Below are positions 56,101-63,917 of a DNA stretch of 64,000 bases, in pieces. Both the position numbers and the translations under genes were made by a program. Position 1 is the first letter of the stretch. The number at the start of each line of letters is the position of its first letter. This stretch comes from Geminocystis herdmanii PCC 6308 (GTDB taxonomy: Bacteria > Cyanobacteriota > Cyanobacteriia > Cyanobacteriales > Cyanobacteriaceae). Location: NCBI RefSeq assembly GCF_000332235.1, contig NZ_CM001775.1:3438804-3502803 (forward strand), in the 5' to 3' direction. The notes beneath the pieces were generated by a model, which saw only the letters and a list, made by a program, of their open reading frames with translations, was not told the origin of the DNA and did no database searches.

Positions 56101-56276
56101 TTAGATAATGCTATATTATAGGCGATCGAGTCCATATCAATCTTTAATCTTTTGTTATCCTTAGAAAAAGTAAAAGGATTAGTAACCTTATCTAAATGCT
56201 CTAAAATTTGGTCAAATAAAAGACTATAATCAACAGTAGTTAGTGAAGAATCTTCCTCTCTTAAGCGATTAACCAT
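53121..56276 (-). CDS. Large unrecognised protein of the methyltransferase cluster
   Basis: A 1051-residue, lysine-rich, mostly helical protein that I cannot assign. Visible features: a long charged helical region (about 70-300, coiled-coil-like with KKSEIENLIDLIKNET), a hydrophobic stretch (FIYRFVFALLIYLAMEVIL, about 660-680), and a C-terminal alpha/beta region (LALIIVSSREAD, LVEEVERLYKQGFRHFLYIAKS, RIYPIFFDKYYVVSLKYK) that has the strand-helix rhythm of a Rossmann- or RNase H-like fold. No P-loop, NPPY or nuclease motif is found. It is first in a minus-strand operon with the methyltransferase, so it is probably a subunit of the same system. Confidence 0.5.
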   Translation of the reverse strand: MVNRLREEDSSLTTVDYSLLFDQILEHLDKVTNPFTFSKDNKRLKIDMDSIAYNIALSNQVQLPADCDKFDRVVSVNFSSKSIDKFPEKIRQIRDKLKKLLLLIQDNNPSLLDTNIENILTDITKWKSEEIINPKDNKVKGFKFNFNDIYGIKKQELSLPKIPDKNGDKSILKLHRLTITVSKIKEFEAEIKKSLETYVKTQFNHLDSDARETLEEKLEDFINYKQNRRNNKKSEIENLIDLIKNETVARLKKEAQIHYLRYILQQEDVRKQPESIYLEDLIRRIKLLEDYLNDNNKSDTDYQVNYEGLQLNYKDLLARGEAYNILPVIPIIEGYLGESSNEVKGEKSFSFALKLKLNGGVKNQGENTNSSFAYYLNLLNPHSSQHKEELKKGDTGKRKILRIALLFTFIFASRLDAKASDYDIEGELTYNPLKFWENDVMKVLQENDEEEKKKIFHIIYLGIQRINAEEKIQKLVNLLKKFLEYKSQIPSYPHSLQIGIHKNILETDAETINTNSDDNFFRQTIKTKDCLKYLVIGEAIASDDYLYHLPVSFTIEDIRYYDTQENQTLKLAYNLTNIKALPILFVPLSDNKAKKLYQDFFEENKDDKDEKHKNSLIVIDYNHLLLSNIGIPANNQTEKSKIIFEDYKSPKAFIYRFVFALLIYLAMEVILESVSKKIFIPIMRLHIKDRDLPYNEEHFIRSYSKILAHLLRKKHLANAQGLDITEKGRGYRLRNGLTSLYSVLPKSFIITNTNYQPKLEKLALIIVSSREADANYKDKEAGNRLTNLYGETIRIMKEGNKITVRNDQTFNDNYNKEDMYQNPTILVEEVERLYKQGFRHFLYIAKSPYSSNLNVTHEDKDLYFMSKAILKKMKGEGENEKKDIRIYPIFFDKYYVVSLKYKTNPPNSFYIQNTEDLGNLFDDESQKSVVFFNLFNGLSVGKAEERNYRGVMSYSTLLNTYQGILDNQDISQGLIYDKEDNNLKDDILQYLTLFHFSRYEQYKSSSISLKLNPYESIIGESSVGKDSILPFNKKTEFNLLAFLSDVKRALF

Positions 56277-56465
56277 GATAATAATTAGTAGTAAAAATAA
56301 ATGCTATTTTTTCAACAACAAAATTTTATTTCTCAGAGAAAAACATCGGTTTGTTTTTAATCTGAATTATTTTCAGTAATTGTTGTTAACTTTATTTAAT
56401 ATGATACTACTAATTTTCTCTATCTAGCAAATAAAATTTACAATATTGCAATATTGGTGATTAAG

Positions 56466-57053
56466 CTAAAGGTTTTTGACAAAATTTTCTAATAATGTTA
56501 ATCCAGACTCCGTCAAAATACTTTCAGGATGAAATTGTACTCCCTCCACTAGAGGATATTCTTTGTGTCGGATACCCATAATAATACCGTCATCAGTCCA
56601 AGCGGTAATCTCTAACACAGAGGGAAAAGTATTCTTATCAACCACGAGACTATGGTAACGAGTGGCGTTAAAGGGGGTTTGTATATCTTGAAATACCCCA
56701 CTATTTTGATGATTAATGGGGGATATTTTACCGTGCATCAAAGTTGGAGCGGAGATTATTTTACCACCGTAGGCTTGTCCGATGGTTTGATGTCCTAAAC
56801 ATACCCCTAAAATGGGATAAGTTGGGGCTAATTGTGTGACTAATTCCAAACAAATTCCAGCGGAATCAGGATTCCCCGGACCGGGTGAAATGACTATACC
56901 ATCAGGGTTTAACTCTATAATTTCTTGTATGGTAATTTGATCATTGCGATATACTTTGATGTTTTGGGCAACGGGATATTTATTGCCTAATTCTCCTAAG
57001 TATTGTACTAGGTTATATGTAAAGCTGTCGTAGTTATCTATAACCAGAATCAA
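56466..57053 (-). CDS. trpG: Anthranilate synthase component II (glutamine amidotransferase)
   Basis: TrpG supplies ammonia from glutamine to TrpE for tryptophan synthesis. The longer open frame overlaps dgkA in another phase, so I place the start at TTG 57053, seven bases after AGGAG, giving 195 residues beginning M-I-L-V-I-D-N-Y-D-S-F-T-Y-N, the normal N-terminus. Cys in GVCLGHQ and the His-Glu pair in FHPESI form the triad. It begins 17 bp after dgkA. The amidotransferase may also serve other chorismate enzymes, but the window has a separate pabA-pabB fusion. Confidence 0.9.
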   Translation of the reverse strand: MILVIDNYDSFTYNLVQYLGELGNKYPVAQNIKVYRNDQITIQEIIELNPDGIVISPGPGNPDSAGICLELVTQLAPTYPILGVCLGHQTIGQAYGGKIISAPTLMHGKISPINHQNSGVFQDIQTPFNATRYHSLVVDKNTFPSVLEITAWTDDGIIMGIRHKEYPLVEGVQFHPESILTESGLTLLENFVKNL

Positions 57054-57070
57054 TCTATTTTCTCCTATGG

Positions 57071-57547
57071 TCAATTCAAAAGTGAGATAATTAAGTCTAT
57101 CCCATGAGGTAACAAAATAAAACCTGCTACGAATACAGATGCGATCGCCGAGATTAAAACAGCACCCGCAGCGCAATCTTTAGCAATTTTAGCTAATTCA
57201 TGGTAATTTTGCTTAACGGTTAAATCTACCACAGATTCGATGGCAGTATTGAGTAATTCTAAAACAAGAACAGTGGCACAAGTTAAAGAAATAATTGCCA
57301 TTTCGACGGTGGTTACTTGCAGATAAAAACCAAGACTTATGGCGATAGAAGTCATGAGAGTATGAATACGGAAGTTACGTTGAGTTTTGAAGGCATATTT
57401 TACTCCCTGCCAAGCATACTTAAAACTAGAAAAGAGGTTAGTAGCTACTTTCCATGATAAGTTACGTTTTTCTTTTTTCAATAAAATAACAGATTCACTA
57501 TTAGGAATGGTAGAAATATTGTCGTGAAAGATTTGAAACTTGTTCAT
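57071..57547 (-). CDS. dgkA: Diacylglycerol/undecaprenol kinase family protein
   Basis: A 158-residue integral membrane kinase with three hydrophobic helices (about 65-80, 83-103 and 128-153). The conserved family block ELLNTAIESVVDL contains the catalytic Glu, and DCAAGAVL follows. An N-terminal extension of about 38 residues precedes the core. In Gram-positive bacteria this form phosphorylates undecaprenol; the cyanobacterial substrate is not settled. It lies directly upstream of trpG. Confidence 0.88.
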   Translation of the reverse strand: MNKFQIFHDNISTIPNSESVILLKKEKRNLSWKVATNLFSSFKYAWQGVKYAFKTQRNFRIHTLMTSIAISLGFYLQVTTVEMAIISLTCATVLVLELLNTAIESVVDLTVKQNYHELAKIAKDCAAGAVLISAIASVFVAGFILLPHGIDLIISLLN

Positions 57548-57727
57548 ATTGTTAACTTTTGTTAATTAATGTTCGATCGATACTTAAGTATAAATGGATA
57601 TTTACTCCTTTATTCACTTTATGATGGTATTTTAGCTACTATTTCTCCCGAAAGCACATTTATTTTACTGATGATGCTTTATTTTTTCAAGATTTGAGGA
57701 AGAAAAAATCCCCTGGAGATCAAAAAA

Positions 57728-58114
57728 TTATCCTCCTTTAATTAAAATACCGATAAATGCCAATATACCGACTACAATTAGAGCGATCGAAACCACAAAA
57801 CTGAGAGATAAACGAGAAGTATAAATAAAATCACCTCGATCGATCCTTTTTAAATCCTGACGATGACTTAAAGCCGCCGCTAATAAAGCTAAAGTTCCAA
57901 TGATAATAAAAGATAATCCCAAAAAACGAGAAAGGGGGAAAGAATCAACTTCTGTTTCAAAAGCCTGATGAATAGCTACTAAAATACGATCGATTCCAAA
58001 ACCGAAGCTAATTAAAGAAAGACAAGTACGAATCCACGCCATTAATGTACGCTCGGCGGCGGCTCGATTACGTTCTTTTGCCAATTCGTTATTAAGATTA
58101 TAGGGAGAAGTCAT
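57728..58114 (-). CDS. DUF202 (YidH-like) membrane protein
   Basis: A 128-residue protein with three transmembrane helices (about 32-48, 66-83 and 104-125). The N-terminal RNRAAAERTLMAWIRTCLSLISFGFGI is split here into its motif parts: ERTLMAWIRT is the DUF202 signature. The family function is unknown; it occurs as YidH in enterobacteria and in the yeast VTC complex. Confidence 0.85.
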   Translation of the reverse strand: MTSPYNLNNELAKERNRAAAERTLMAWIRTCLSLISFGFGIDRILVAIHQAFETEVDSFPLSRFLGLSFIIIGTLALLAAALSHRQDLKRIDRGDFIYTSRLSLSFVVSIALIVVGILAFIGILIKGG

Positions 58115-58154
58115 AAGCGAATAGGCATCTAAAGTTTGCTGATAAGGGTAGGCA

Positions 58155-58260
58155 AGAATTAAGAATTAAGAATTAAGAATTAAGAATTAAGAATTAAGAA
58201 TTAAGAATTAAGATTTTAAAAATTCTACCTGTCCACCTGTCCACCTGTCCACCTGTCCAT
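58155..58260. repeat. Two adjacent tandem arrays (AATTAAG and CCTGTCCA units)
   Basis: About eight perfect copies of the heptamer AATTAAG at 58155-58213, then about four copies of the octamer CCTGTCCA at 58228-58260, in the spacer between the DUF202 gene and dapL. Confidence 0.9.
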
Positions 58261-58392
58261 CTTTCCCCTTCCCCTCTTCCCCCTCTCATCTTCATCATTT
58301 TATCGTTAATCTAACACCTCCCTCCTCGATCGAAACAAGGAAGACCTCAGATAATGGTAAACTAAGGAAGAAAATCTTAACATATATTCATA

Positions 58393-59631
58393 ATGGCTAG
58401 AATTAACGATAATTACTTAAAATTAAAAGCAGGTTACTTATTCCCCGAAATTGCTAGACGAGTTAATACTTTTGCCCAAGAAAACCCCAACGCTAATATT
58501 ATCAGATTGGGCATTGGTGATGTTACCGAACCTTTACCGAAAGCCTGTCAAGATGCCATGGTTCAAGCTATTGCTGATATGGGCGATCGTGCTACATTTA
58601 AAGGATATGGACCCGAACAAGGTTATAGTTGGTTAAGAGAGAAAATAGCCGAACATGATTTTCAGAGTAGAGGGTGTGATATATCCGCCGATGAAATCTT
58701 CATTTCCGATGGTTCTAAGTGCGATACAGGCAACATTCTCGATATTTTTGGCAAAAACAACAAAATTGCTGTAACTGACCCCGTATATCCCGTTTATGTG
58801 GATACGAACGTGATGGCAGGACATACGGGAGATGCCAACGAAAAAGGGGAGTATGAAGGTTTAGTTTATCTTCCTATTAGTGCTGAAAACAATTTTACAG
58901 CAGAATTACCGACTGAGCCTGTTGATTTAATTTATCTTTGTTTTCCTAACAACCCCACGGGTGCGATCGCCACGAAAGAGTATTTAAAAGCATGGGTAGA
59001 ATACGCAAAAAAACATGATGCGATTATTCTCTTTGATGCTGCCTACGAAGCCTTTATCACTGATCCTAGTTTACCCCATTCTATCTATGAAATTGAAGGG
59101 GCTAAAGACTGTTCGATCGAATTTCGCTCATTTTCCAAAAATGCAGGATTTACGGGGACTCGTTGCGCCTTAACCGTAGTACCGAAAAACTTAATCGGAA
59201 AAGCCAGTGATGGTTCAAATGTCGAAATTTGGAAACTATGGAATCGCCGTCAATCCACTAAATTTAACGGTGTTTCTTATATTGTACAAAAAGGAGCAGA
59301 AGCGGTATATTCCGAAGCAGGAAAAGCACAGATTGCGCAATTAGTCAAATTTTATTTAGAAAATGCCCAAATTATCCGAGACGAATTAACAGCATCTGGA
59401 TTAAGCGTTTACGGCGGAGTCAATGCGCCTTATGTCTGGGTAAAAACTCCTGATGGTTTATCAAGTTGGGATTTCTTCGATAAGTTATTACAGAATGTTA
59501 ATGTAGTGGGTACTCCGGGTTCTGGTTTTGGTGCGGCAGGAGAAGGTTATTTTCGTCTGAGTGCCTTTAATAGCCGTGAAAACGTCATCGAAGCCATGAG
59601 ACGCATTACTACTACTATGAATTTTTCTTAG
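58393..59631 (+). CDS. dapL: LL-diaminopimelate aminotransferase
   Basis: DapL converts tetrahydrodipicolinate directly to LL-diaminopimelate with glutamate, the short lysine/peptidoglycan route used by cyanobacteria and plants. The 412-residue length is typical. Diagnostic blocks: [40 protein letters not shown], and the PLP lysine near residue 250 in [13 protein letters not shown]. It is a single gene ending at a strong palindrome. Confidence 0.95.
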   Translation: MARINDNYLKLKAGYLFPEIARRVNTFAQENPNANIIRLGIGDVTEPLPKACQDAMVQAIADMGDRATFKGYGPEQGYSWLREKIAEHDFQSRGCDISADEIFISDGSKCDTGNILDIFGKNNKIAVTDPVYPVYVDTNVMAGHTGDANEKGEYEGLVYLPISAENNFTAELPTEPVDLIYLCFPNNPTGAIATKEYLKAWVEYAKKHDAIILFDAAYEAFITDPSLPHSIYEIEGAKDCSIEFRSFSKNAGFTGTRCALTVVPKNLIGKASDGSNVEIWKLWNRRQSTKFNGVSYIVQKGAEAVYSEAGKAQIAQLVKFYLENAQIIRDELTASGLSVYGGVNAPYVWVKTPDGLSSWDFFDKLLQNVNVVGTPGSGFGAAGEGYFRLSAFNSRENVIEAMRRITTTMNFS

Positions 59632-59652
59632 ACTAGATTTTTTTCTACTCTT

Positions 59653-59680
59653 GTAGAGACGTAAAATTTTACGTCTCTAC
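59653..59680. terminator. Bidirectional terminator-like palindrome after dapL
   Basis: A perfect 28-base palindrome, stem GTAGAGACGTAAAA with its reverse complement and no loop, between converging dapL and the cold-shock-like gene. A partial copy follows. This type of repeat is widespread in cyanobacterial spacers. Confidence 0.65.
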
Positions 59681-59730
59681 CTAAAATTACGTTTCTACCT
59701 AAAATATGGTTGATGTCTAATAAATATAGA

Positions 59731-61074
59731 TTATTCCAATTGAGAAATACACCATCCCGAAGATGTTTTGTTTAGATTAATAGTATAATCATTTACCGTA
59801 TATCCAGTCTCAATTCTTATACGATATACTGCACTATTAGGGTTAATTTTTCTCCATAAAATAACATGATTATCTATGCTAGTTTCAAAAGAAGATTGGC
59901 TATTTAACATCGAGCTACACCAGTATTTAGCATCATCAATAAAAGGTTTATAACTATAACTGCTAATAGTCGTCATAAAATCCTCAATAAAAGAGTTAGC
60001 TTTATCTTGATTGTCTAACTGATTAATTTTACTTTTTAATGCCGATAAATTTTTTTTATATTCAGGTATTTTTTTCTTCCCTTCTTCGGATAATGTTGTA
60101 CCAGTTGGTATTTTATATAAAAGAGAAATTGCTGTTTCCCATTTTTGAGCCGACTCTTGTAAACTACTCAAAGAATCTGGATAACTTTTCGTTAAATGAA
60201 TTGCTGAGTTGACATTATTGATAGCAGATTTAAAATTATTTTCGGCAGTTTGCTGTTGTTTTAATCTTTCTTCTACCATCTTTAAACGAGTGGTATAAGT
60301 ATCTATTTTTTCTTTAATATCTTTTTGTAAAGAAGCATTTTCTGGGGCAGATTTTAAATAGTCAATCGCTGATTCCCATTCGGTTTTTGCTTGTTGCCAA
60401 ACTTCAGCACTATGGGGAGGATTTTTTGCCATTTCTGTCGCCTTTGTTGCTGATTTCATAGATAAAGAAAAATTATCTTTTGCTTGTTTTTCTAATTCAA
60501 TTAATGCGTTTTCTTTTTCCGTAACTTGATTAATTTTTTCGTTAATTATTGATATTAATTCTTGTCCTTGATCATAAGCAGACATGGGATAAGTAGGAAT
60601 ACTTTTTATTTCATTTAATTCTTTTTCAAGTTTACTTTTTATTTCCTTAATTTCTTCTATATTATTCGATAAATAATCAGTATTAATTGACTCAACTATT
60701 ACTTGACTAGCTTCAATTTTTTCTATTTGTTTACTTCTCAAGAAAAAGAGGGTTAAAGTAATTAATCCAATACTAATAAGACTAATTCCTCCGAATAATA
60801 AAACTTGCTTAATTAATTTATTATTTTGATTCAAAAAATCGGGCAAAGAAAAATTAAACTTTTTTTGATCTTTCTCTAAATTTAACTCAAATTTTAATTC
60901 ATAAATATCATTAGCTTTTTTGCCATCGGTAACAAAAACTATCCTAATACCTTTTTCTGGATTCCTTTCTTTTTCTTTCCAGTCTTCGATCGTAAATTCA
61001 TAACGGTTATTGTCATCTCCTGAAATATAACCGCTATTTTTTTCTTCAAAATAACCTAAAATTACACCTTTCAT
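59731..61074 (-). CDS. Cold-shock-like domain/transmembrane/helical-repeat protein
   Basis: A 447-residue protein. The first 65 residues resemble a cold-shock OB-fold (MKGVILGYFEEKNSGYISGDD, YEFTIEDW, RIVFVTDGKKANDIYEL), facing the cytoplasm. A transmembrane helix (about 90-111) is followed by a long helical region with repeated W-x-x-A-I/W-x-x-A motifs (VWQQAKTEWESAIDYLKSAP, AQKWETAISLLYKIP) and a C-terminal globular domain (380-447). The helical repeats recall those of the zinc-ribbon proteins at 27.6-29.7 kb. Likely a membrane adaptor of a multi-gene conflict or stress system; the function is inferred. Confidence 0.6.
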   Translation of the reverse strand: MKGVILGYFEEKNSGYISGDDNNRYEFTIEDWKEKERNPEKGIRIVFVTDGKKANDIYELKFELNLEKDQKKFNFSLPDFLNQNNKLIKQVLLFGGISLISIGLITLTLFFLRSKQIEKIEASQVIVESINTDYLSNNIEEIKEIKSKLEKELNEIKSIPTYPMSAYDQGQELISIINEKINQVTEKENALIELEKQAKDNFSLSMKSATKATEMAKNPPHSAEVWQQAKTEWESAIDYLKSAPENASLQKDIKEKIDTYTTRLKMVEERLKQQQTAENNFKSAINNVNSAIHLTKSYPDSLSSLQESAQKWETAISLLYKIPTGTTLSEEGKKKIPEYKKNLSALKSKINQLDNQDKANSFIEDFMTTISSYSYKPFIDDAKYWCSSMLNSQSSFETSIDNHVILWRKINPNSAVYRIRIETGYTVNDYTINLNKTSSGWCISQLE

Positions 61075-61117
61075 AATCTTTAAATCTTGTTTTTTATATT
61101 TGAAGTATGCTAAAAAT

Positions 61118-61570
61118 TTACTTTTTTCTTCTAACAGGTAATCTTGTATCTAAATCAAATCCATAATCAGATGATAATTTCCTAATAATTCTTGAAGCCT
61201 CAATAACACAATTAGCTTTTTCTATCGCATAATCTTGACCACATGAAGAAATCCCGTGTACAAGAGCATTTCTCAATTTAAAGGCTTTTTTGAGGTTATC
61301 CCAGTCTGTAATTACTTCAGTTAATCTTTTATTTACTCGTAGAAAAACCTCATCTTTCCAAACTTTTTTGTAACCATCAAGTCCACCTCTTTCGTCTTTC
61401 AATTTTTGACGTATTTCCACATTAGGAGATGTACCTAAAACAATAATTGCTCGACGAATTGTCCACTCAAAATGAATTACAGAAAGAAGCAATGAAAGTG
61501 AGGCATCTTCTTTTAAGATTGCTAAAATACGCTGTTCTCTTAATGGGCTAGAATCTTTGACTAAAAACAT
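61118..61570 (-). CDS. HEPN-like protein
   Basis: A 150-residue all-helical protein. The R-x4-H motif typical of HEPN ribonucleases is present as RNALVHG (Arg100, His105), preceded by the helix WDNLKKAFKL. HEPN domains are RNA-cutting effectors in toxin-antitoxin, Abi and CRISPR systems. It sits between two cold-shock-like membrane proteins on the same strand with gaps of 43 and 12 bp, so all three are probably one operon. Confidence 0.62.
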   Translation of the reverse strand: MFLVKDSSPLREQRILAILKEDASLSLLLSVIHFEWTIRRAIIVLGTSPNVEIRQKLKDERGGLDGYKKVWKDEVFLRVNKRLTEVITDWDNLKKAFKLRNALVHGISSCGQDYAIEKANCVIEASRIIRKLSSDYGFDLDTRLPVRRKK

Positions 61571-61582
61571 AAATTTTATAAG

Positions 61583-62416
61583 TTAGTAAGGTTTATGAAT
61601 TATTTTTTGACAATTTTGCCGTACTTCAGACGCCATATCTCTTATCTCATAAGCTAAGTATTGATACTCTCTCAAACTAGAATCATCAAGTATTACATCC
61701 TTAGCAACATATTCCTTGATTTCTTCTGTAGTGTAGCTAGAACTATCATTTATGAAGTTTCCGATCCTCAGTGCGATCATTGATGCCAAATCTTCAATTT
61801 CTTTCGCTCGTGTGTAAAGACTTCTTGCCCTGTTTTTGATGGATTCAGTAGCGCCCGTACCCTCAAAATCATCTACCAATTTATTGTAATCTTCCAATAA
61901 AATCGGCAAACTCTCGGATACTTCAATAAGTCTTCCCTTAGATTCTTTTTCCGTCTCTTGTTCTTGTTCAGTCCCTTGTCCTATTCGTGTATCTTGGAAA
62001 GAACGCCACCCATTTATTTGGGGACTAAAAATAAAATAGCCTCCAAATAAAATTAGTAAAGCAGTAGCTGTTTTCCATTGATTATTTTTAATAAAATTCA
62101 GCAAATTTTGAAAGAATTTATTATCTTTATTAGATAAAGAGGTATAACACTTTTTCGACAAATCTACTGTTAAATTCCAAATATTTCCTAGTTTATTATC
62201 TGTGTTTAAATTCTCTGAATTAGACTTTACTTCTAAAAGAACAAAAATATCGATCGCTTTATTGCCTTCTATATCAAAATCTACTCTGAGATTCTTTTTA
62301 GGCAGTGAGTCTGTATCTGTCCAATTACTTTTAGTAAAAGTATAACCTTTTCCGTCATCACCAGAAATATAGCCGAGATCATTTTCTACTGAATAGTCAA
62401 GAATTGTTCCTTTCAT
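61583..62416 (-). CDS. Cold-shock-like domain/transmembrane protein
   Basis: A 277-residue paralogue in layout of the gene at 59731-61074: an N-terminal cold-shock-like OB-fold (MKGTILDYSVENDLGYISGDD, YTFTKSNW, RVDFDIEGNKAIDIFVL), a transmembrane helix (about 116-131) and an extracytoplasmic helical domain (about 150-277). It lies 12 bp upstream of the HEPN-like gene. The function is unknown. Confidence 0.6.
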   Translation of the reverse strand: MKGTILDYSVENDLGYISGDDGKGYTFTKSNWTDTDSLPKKNLRVDFDIEGNKAIDIFVLLEVKSNSENLNTDNKLGNIWNLTVDLSKKCYTSLSNKDNKFFQNLLNFIKNNQWKTATALLILFGGYFIFSPQINGWRSFQDTRIGQGTEQEQETEKESKGRLIEVSESLPILLEDYNKLVDDFEGTGATESIKNRARSLYTRAKEIEDLASMIALRIGNFINDSSSYTTEEIKEYVAKDVILDDSSLREYQYLAYEIRDMASEVRQNCQKIIHKPY

Positions 62417-62439
62417 AATCTTTTTTCTCCTCTTTTAAA

Positions 62440-63438
62440 TTAACTTTCTGCACGATAATAATTTAATCTTTTAACTAGCTGTTTAAAAGCCGTTTCCCAA
62501 TCATCAAAAACTCTGACACTATCATCATTATTATCAGCAATAATTTGTTCTGATAAGGATTTTTTCGAGTTATTAAATAGATAAAAACCACCTAACATTT
62601 TATATTTCTGATTGTTATAAATAATCAGAGGAAAACATTGAGATTGAGGAATAAAACCGTATTCTTCTATATCTTCGGGAAATTCATCTTCTGTGAGTAA
62701 TAAAACTTCGCCACCATAATTAAAAGTTAGGCGAATTAAATTGAAAATTAAGGCTTTTTCATTGTCTTTTAAACGGGGATAAATCTCGTATAATGCCTCA
62801 TCGGACATATTGCGGATAAAGTTATGGGGTTTATAACCTAAATCTTTTCTTCCTAAGTCTAATTCAAAATCAAAATACCATTCTCTACGTTTTTCCATAA
62901 ACCAACCTCTGACTATATTTTTATTGATTTGATAGTCTAAGAGTTCGATTTCTTGTCCATAGTTTTTACTTAATAAATCCTGTAATAATTCTCTGCGAGT
63001 TGGTTCTTTTTTCTCTGGTTTTTGTTCTACTTTTGGAGGTATCAATTCTTTAAATTTTTTCTCGACAACCCCTGCGATTAATTCCTCTAAATTTTGATCA
63101 ATTAAGCGATGATCGATTTCTACTTTGAAATTTTTACTATCATTGGGGTTATCTTCTACATAATTAACGGGATTTCTACCTTGCCATTTTAAAGGAGGAT
63201 TAACGGTTTCAATCTTGGCATTTTTAAAGCCTAAATATAATTTATTATTTTCGTTTCTTTGACTCGTTTGTGGATCATATTCGGCTTTAATTGCTAAACT
63301 TCCATCCCAATTATAAACTTCGATGTTCGTTAAATTTTCGTCTCTAAATTTTGCGATCGTCCACCAACCGCTACCCCCTTGTTTTAAGAGTTGGGTTAAA
63401 TCTTTTTTTGTTCTGACTCTTACTGTTAAGTTACTCAT
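62440..63438 (-). CDS. Unrecognised protein of the TerB/cold-shock operon
   Basis: A 332-residue soluble protein. The N-terminal half is beta-rich (LTVRVRTKKDLTQLL, WWTIAKFRDENLTNIEVYNWDG), followed by a charged linker (EKKFKELIPPKVEQKPEKKE) and an alpha/beta C-terminal half (EVLLLTEDEFPEDIEEYGFIP is split around 255-275). No family is recognised. It lies 23 bp upstream of the cold-shock-like gene, so it belongs to the same transcript. Confidence 0.5.
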   Translation of the reverse strand: MSNLTVRVRTKKDLTQLLKQGGSGWWTIAKFRDENLTNIEVYNWDGSLAIKAEYDPQTSQRNENNKLYLGFKNAKIETVNPPLKWQGRNPVNYVEDNPNDSKNFKVEIDHRLIDQNLEELIAGVVEKKFKELIPPKVEQKPEKKEPTRRELLQDLLSKNYGQEIELLDYQINKNIVRGWFMEKRREWYFDFELDLGRKDLGYKPHNFIRNMSDEALYEIYPRLKDNEKALIFNLIRLTFNYGGEVLLLTEDEFPEDIEEYGFIPQSQCFPLIIYNNQKYKMLGGFYLFNNSKKSLSEQIIADNNDDSVRVFDDWETAFKQLVKRLNYYRAES

Positions 63439-63482
63439 TTTTTCTATTTTTTATGTTTGATGAATGGATAATTTTTTGATGT

Positions 63483-63499
63483 GGTGGGCAATGCCCACC
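63483..63499. repeat. GGTGGGCAATGCCCACC palindrome
   Basis: The fourth copy in the window of the 17-base palindrome, here between the TerB-like gene and the next gene of the operon. It may attenuate transcription between them. Confidence 0.6.
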
Positions 63500-63506
63500 C
63501 TACTTT

Positions 63507-63917
63507 TTAGCCTTTATTTTTAATTATCATTACTTCGATAATTTTCTTCGCTTTTGCTTTTGTTACTGATAATTTATCGGCTAACAATAACATCGCATTT
63601 TCTTCTGATTCGCTCACATTTCCATCGGACATGATAATATCAACAGAAACAGCAAAGGCGGTGTCGTGTAAGTCTTTGGGTAAGGATGCAATACTTTCTC
63701 CTAATGCCTCCCCAGGATTCGTTAATAAATATTTCATGGATTTTTCTAGCAGTTGTTTCATACTACCTCGATACGATCGAAATGTGTTCATTCGTGCTAA
63801 GACGTTAACGATGATGTCCATTTCTTGCTCATCTAAGCTACCATCACCTATGGCGCTAAACAAAACAATTATGGTAAAGGCTTCGGCGGCGGGTAAACTG
63901 GCTGTTTTTCTTGCCAT
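63507..63917 (-). CDS. TerB-like protein
   Basis: A 136-residue helical protein of the TerB family. Two acidic metal-binding turns are visible, GDGSLDEQE (about 32-40) and SDGNVSESEE (about 97-106), followed by the ending LSVTKAKAKKIIEVM. TerB proteins take part in tellurite/phage-resistance-linked Ter systems and in vWA-based conflict systems at the membrane. It is the most upstream gene of the operon within the window; further members may lie beyond 64 kb. Confidence 0.75.
   Translation of the reverse strand: MARKTASLPAAEAFTIIVLFSAIGDGSLDEQEMDIIVNVLARMNTFRSYRGSMKQLLEKSMKYLLTNPGEALGESIASLPKDLHDTAFAVSVDIIMSDGNVSESEENAMLLLADKLSVTKAKAKKIIEVMIIKNKG

Noticed and set aside
53121-56276. Argonaute/PIWI identity for the 1051-residue protein
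   Set aside because: The C-terminal strand-helix pattern is suggestive, but the catalytic tetrad and typical Argonaute C-terminal motif cannot be placed; left unassigned.
56466-57176. Long 236-residue TrpG start
   Set aside because: The extra 41 codons overlap dgkA in another frame and do not match TrpG; TTG at 57053 has AGGAG at a good distance.
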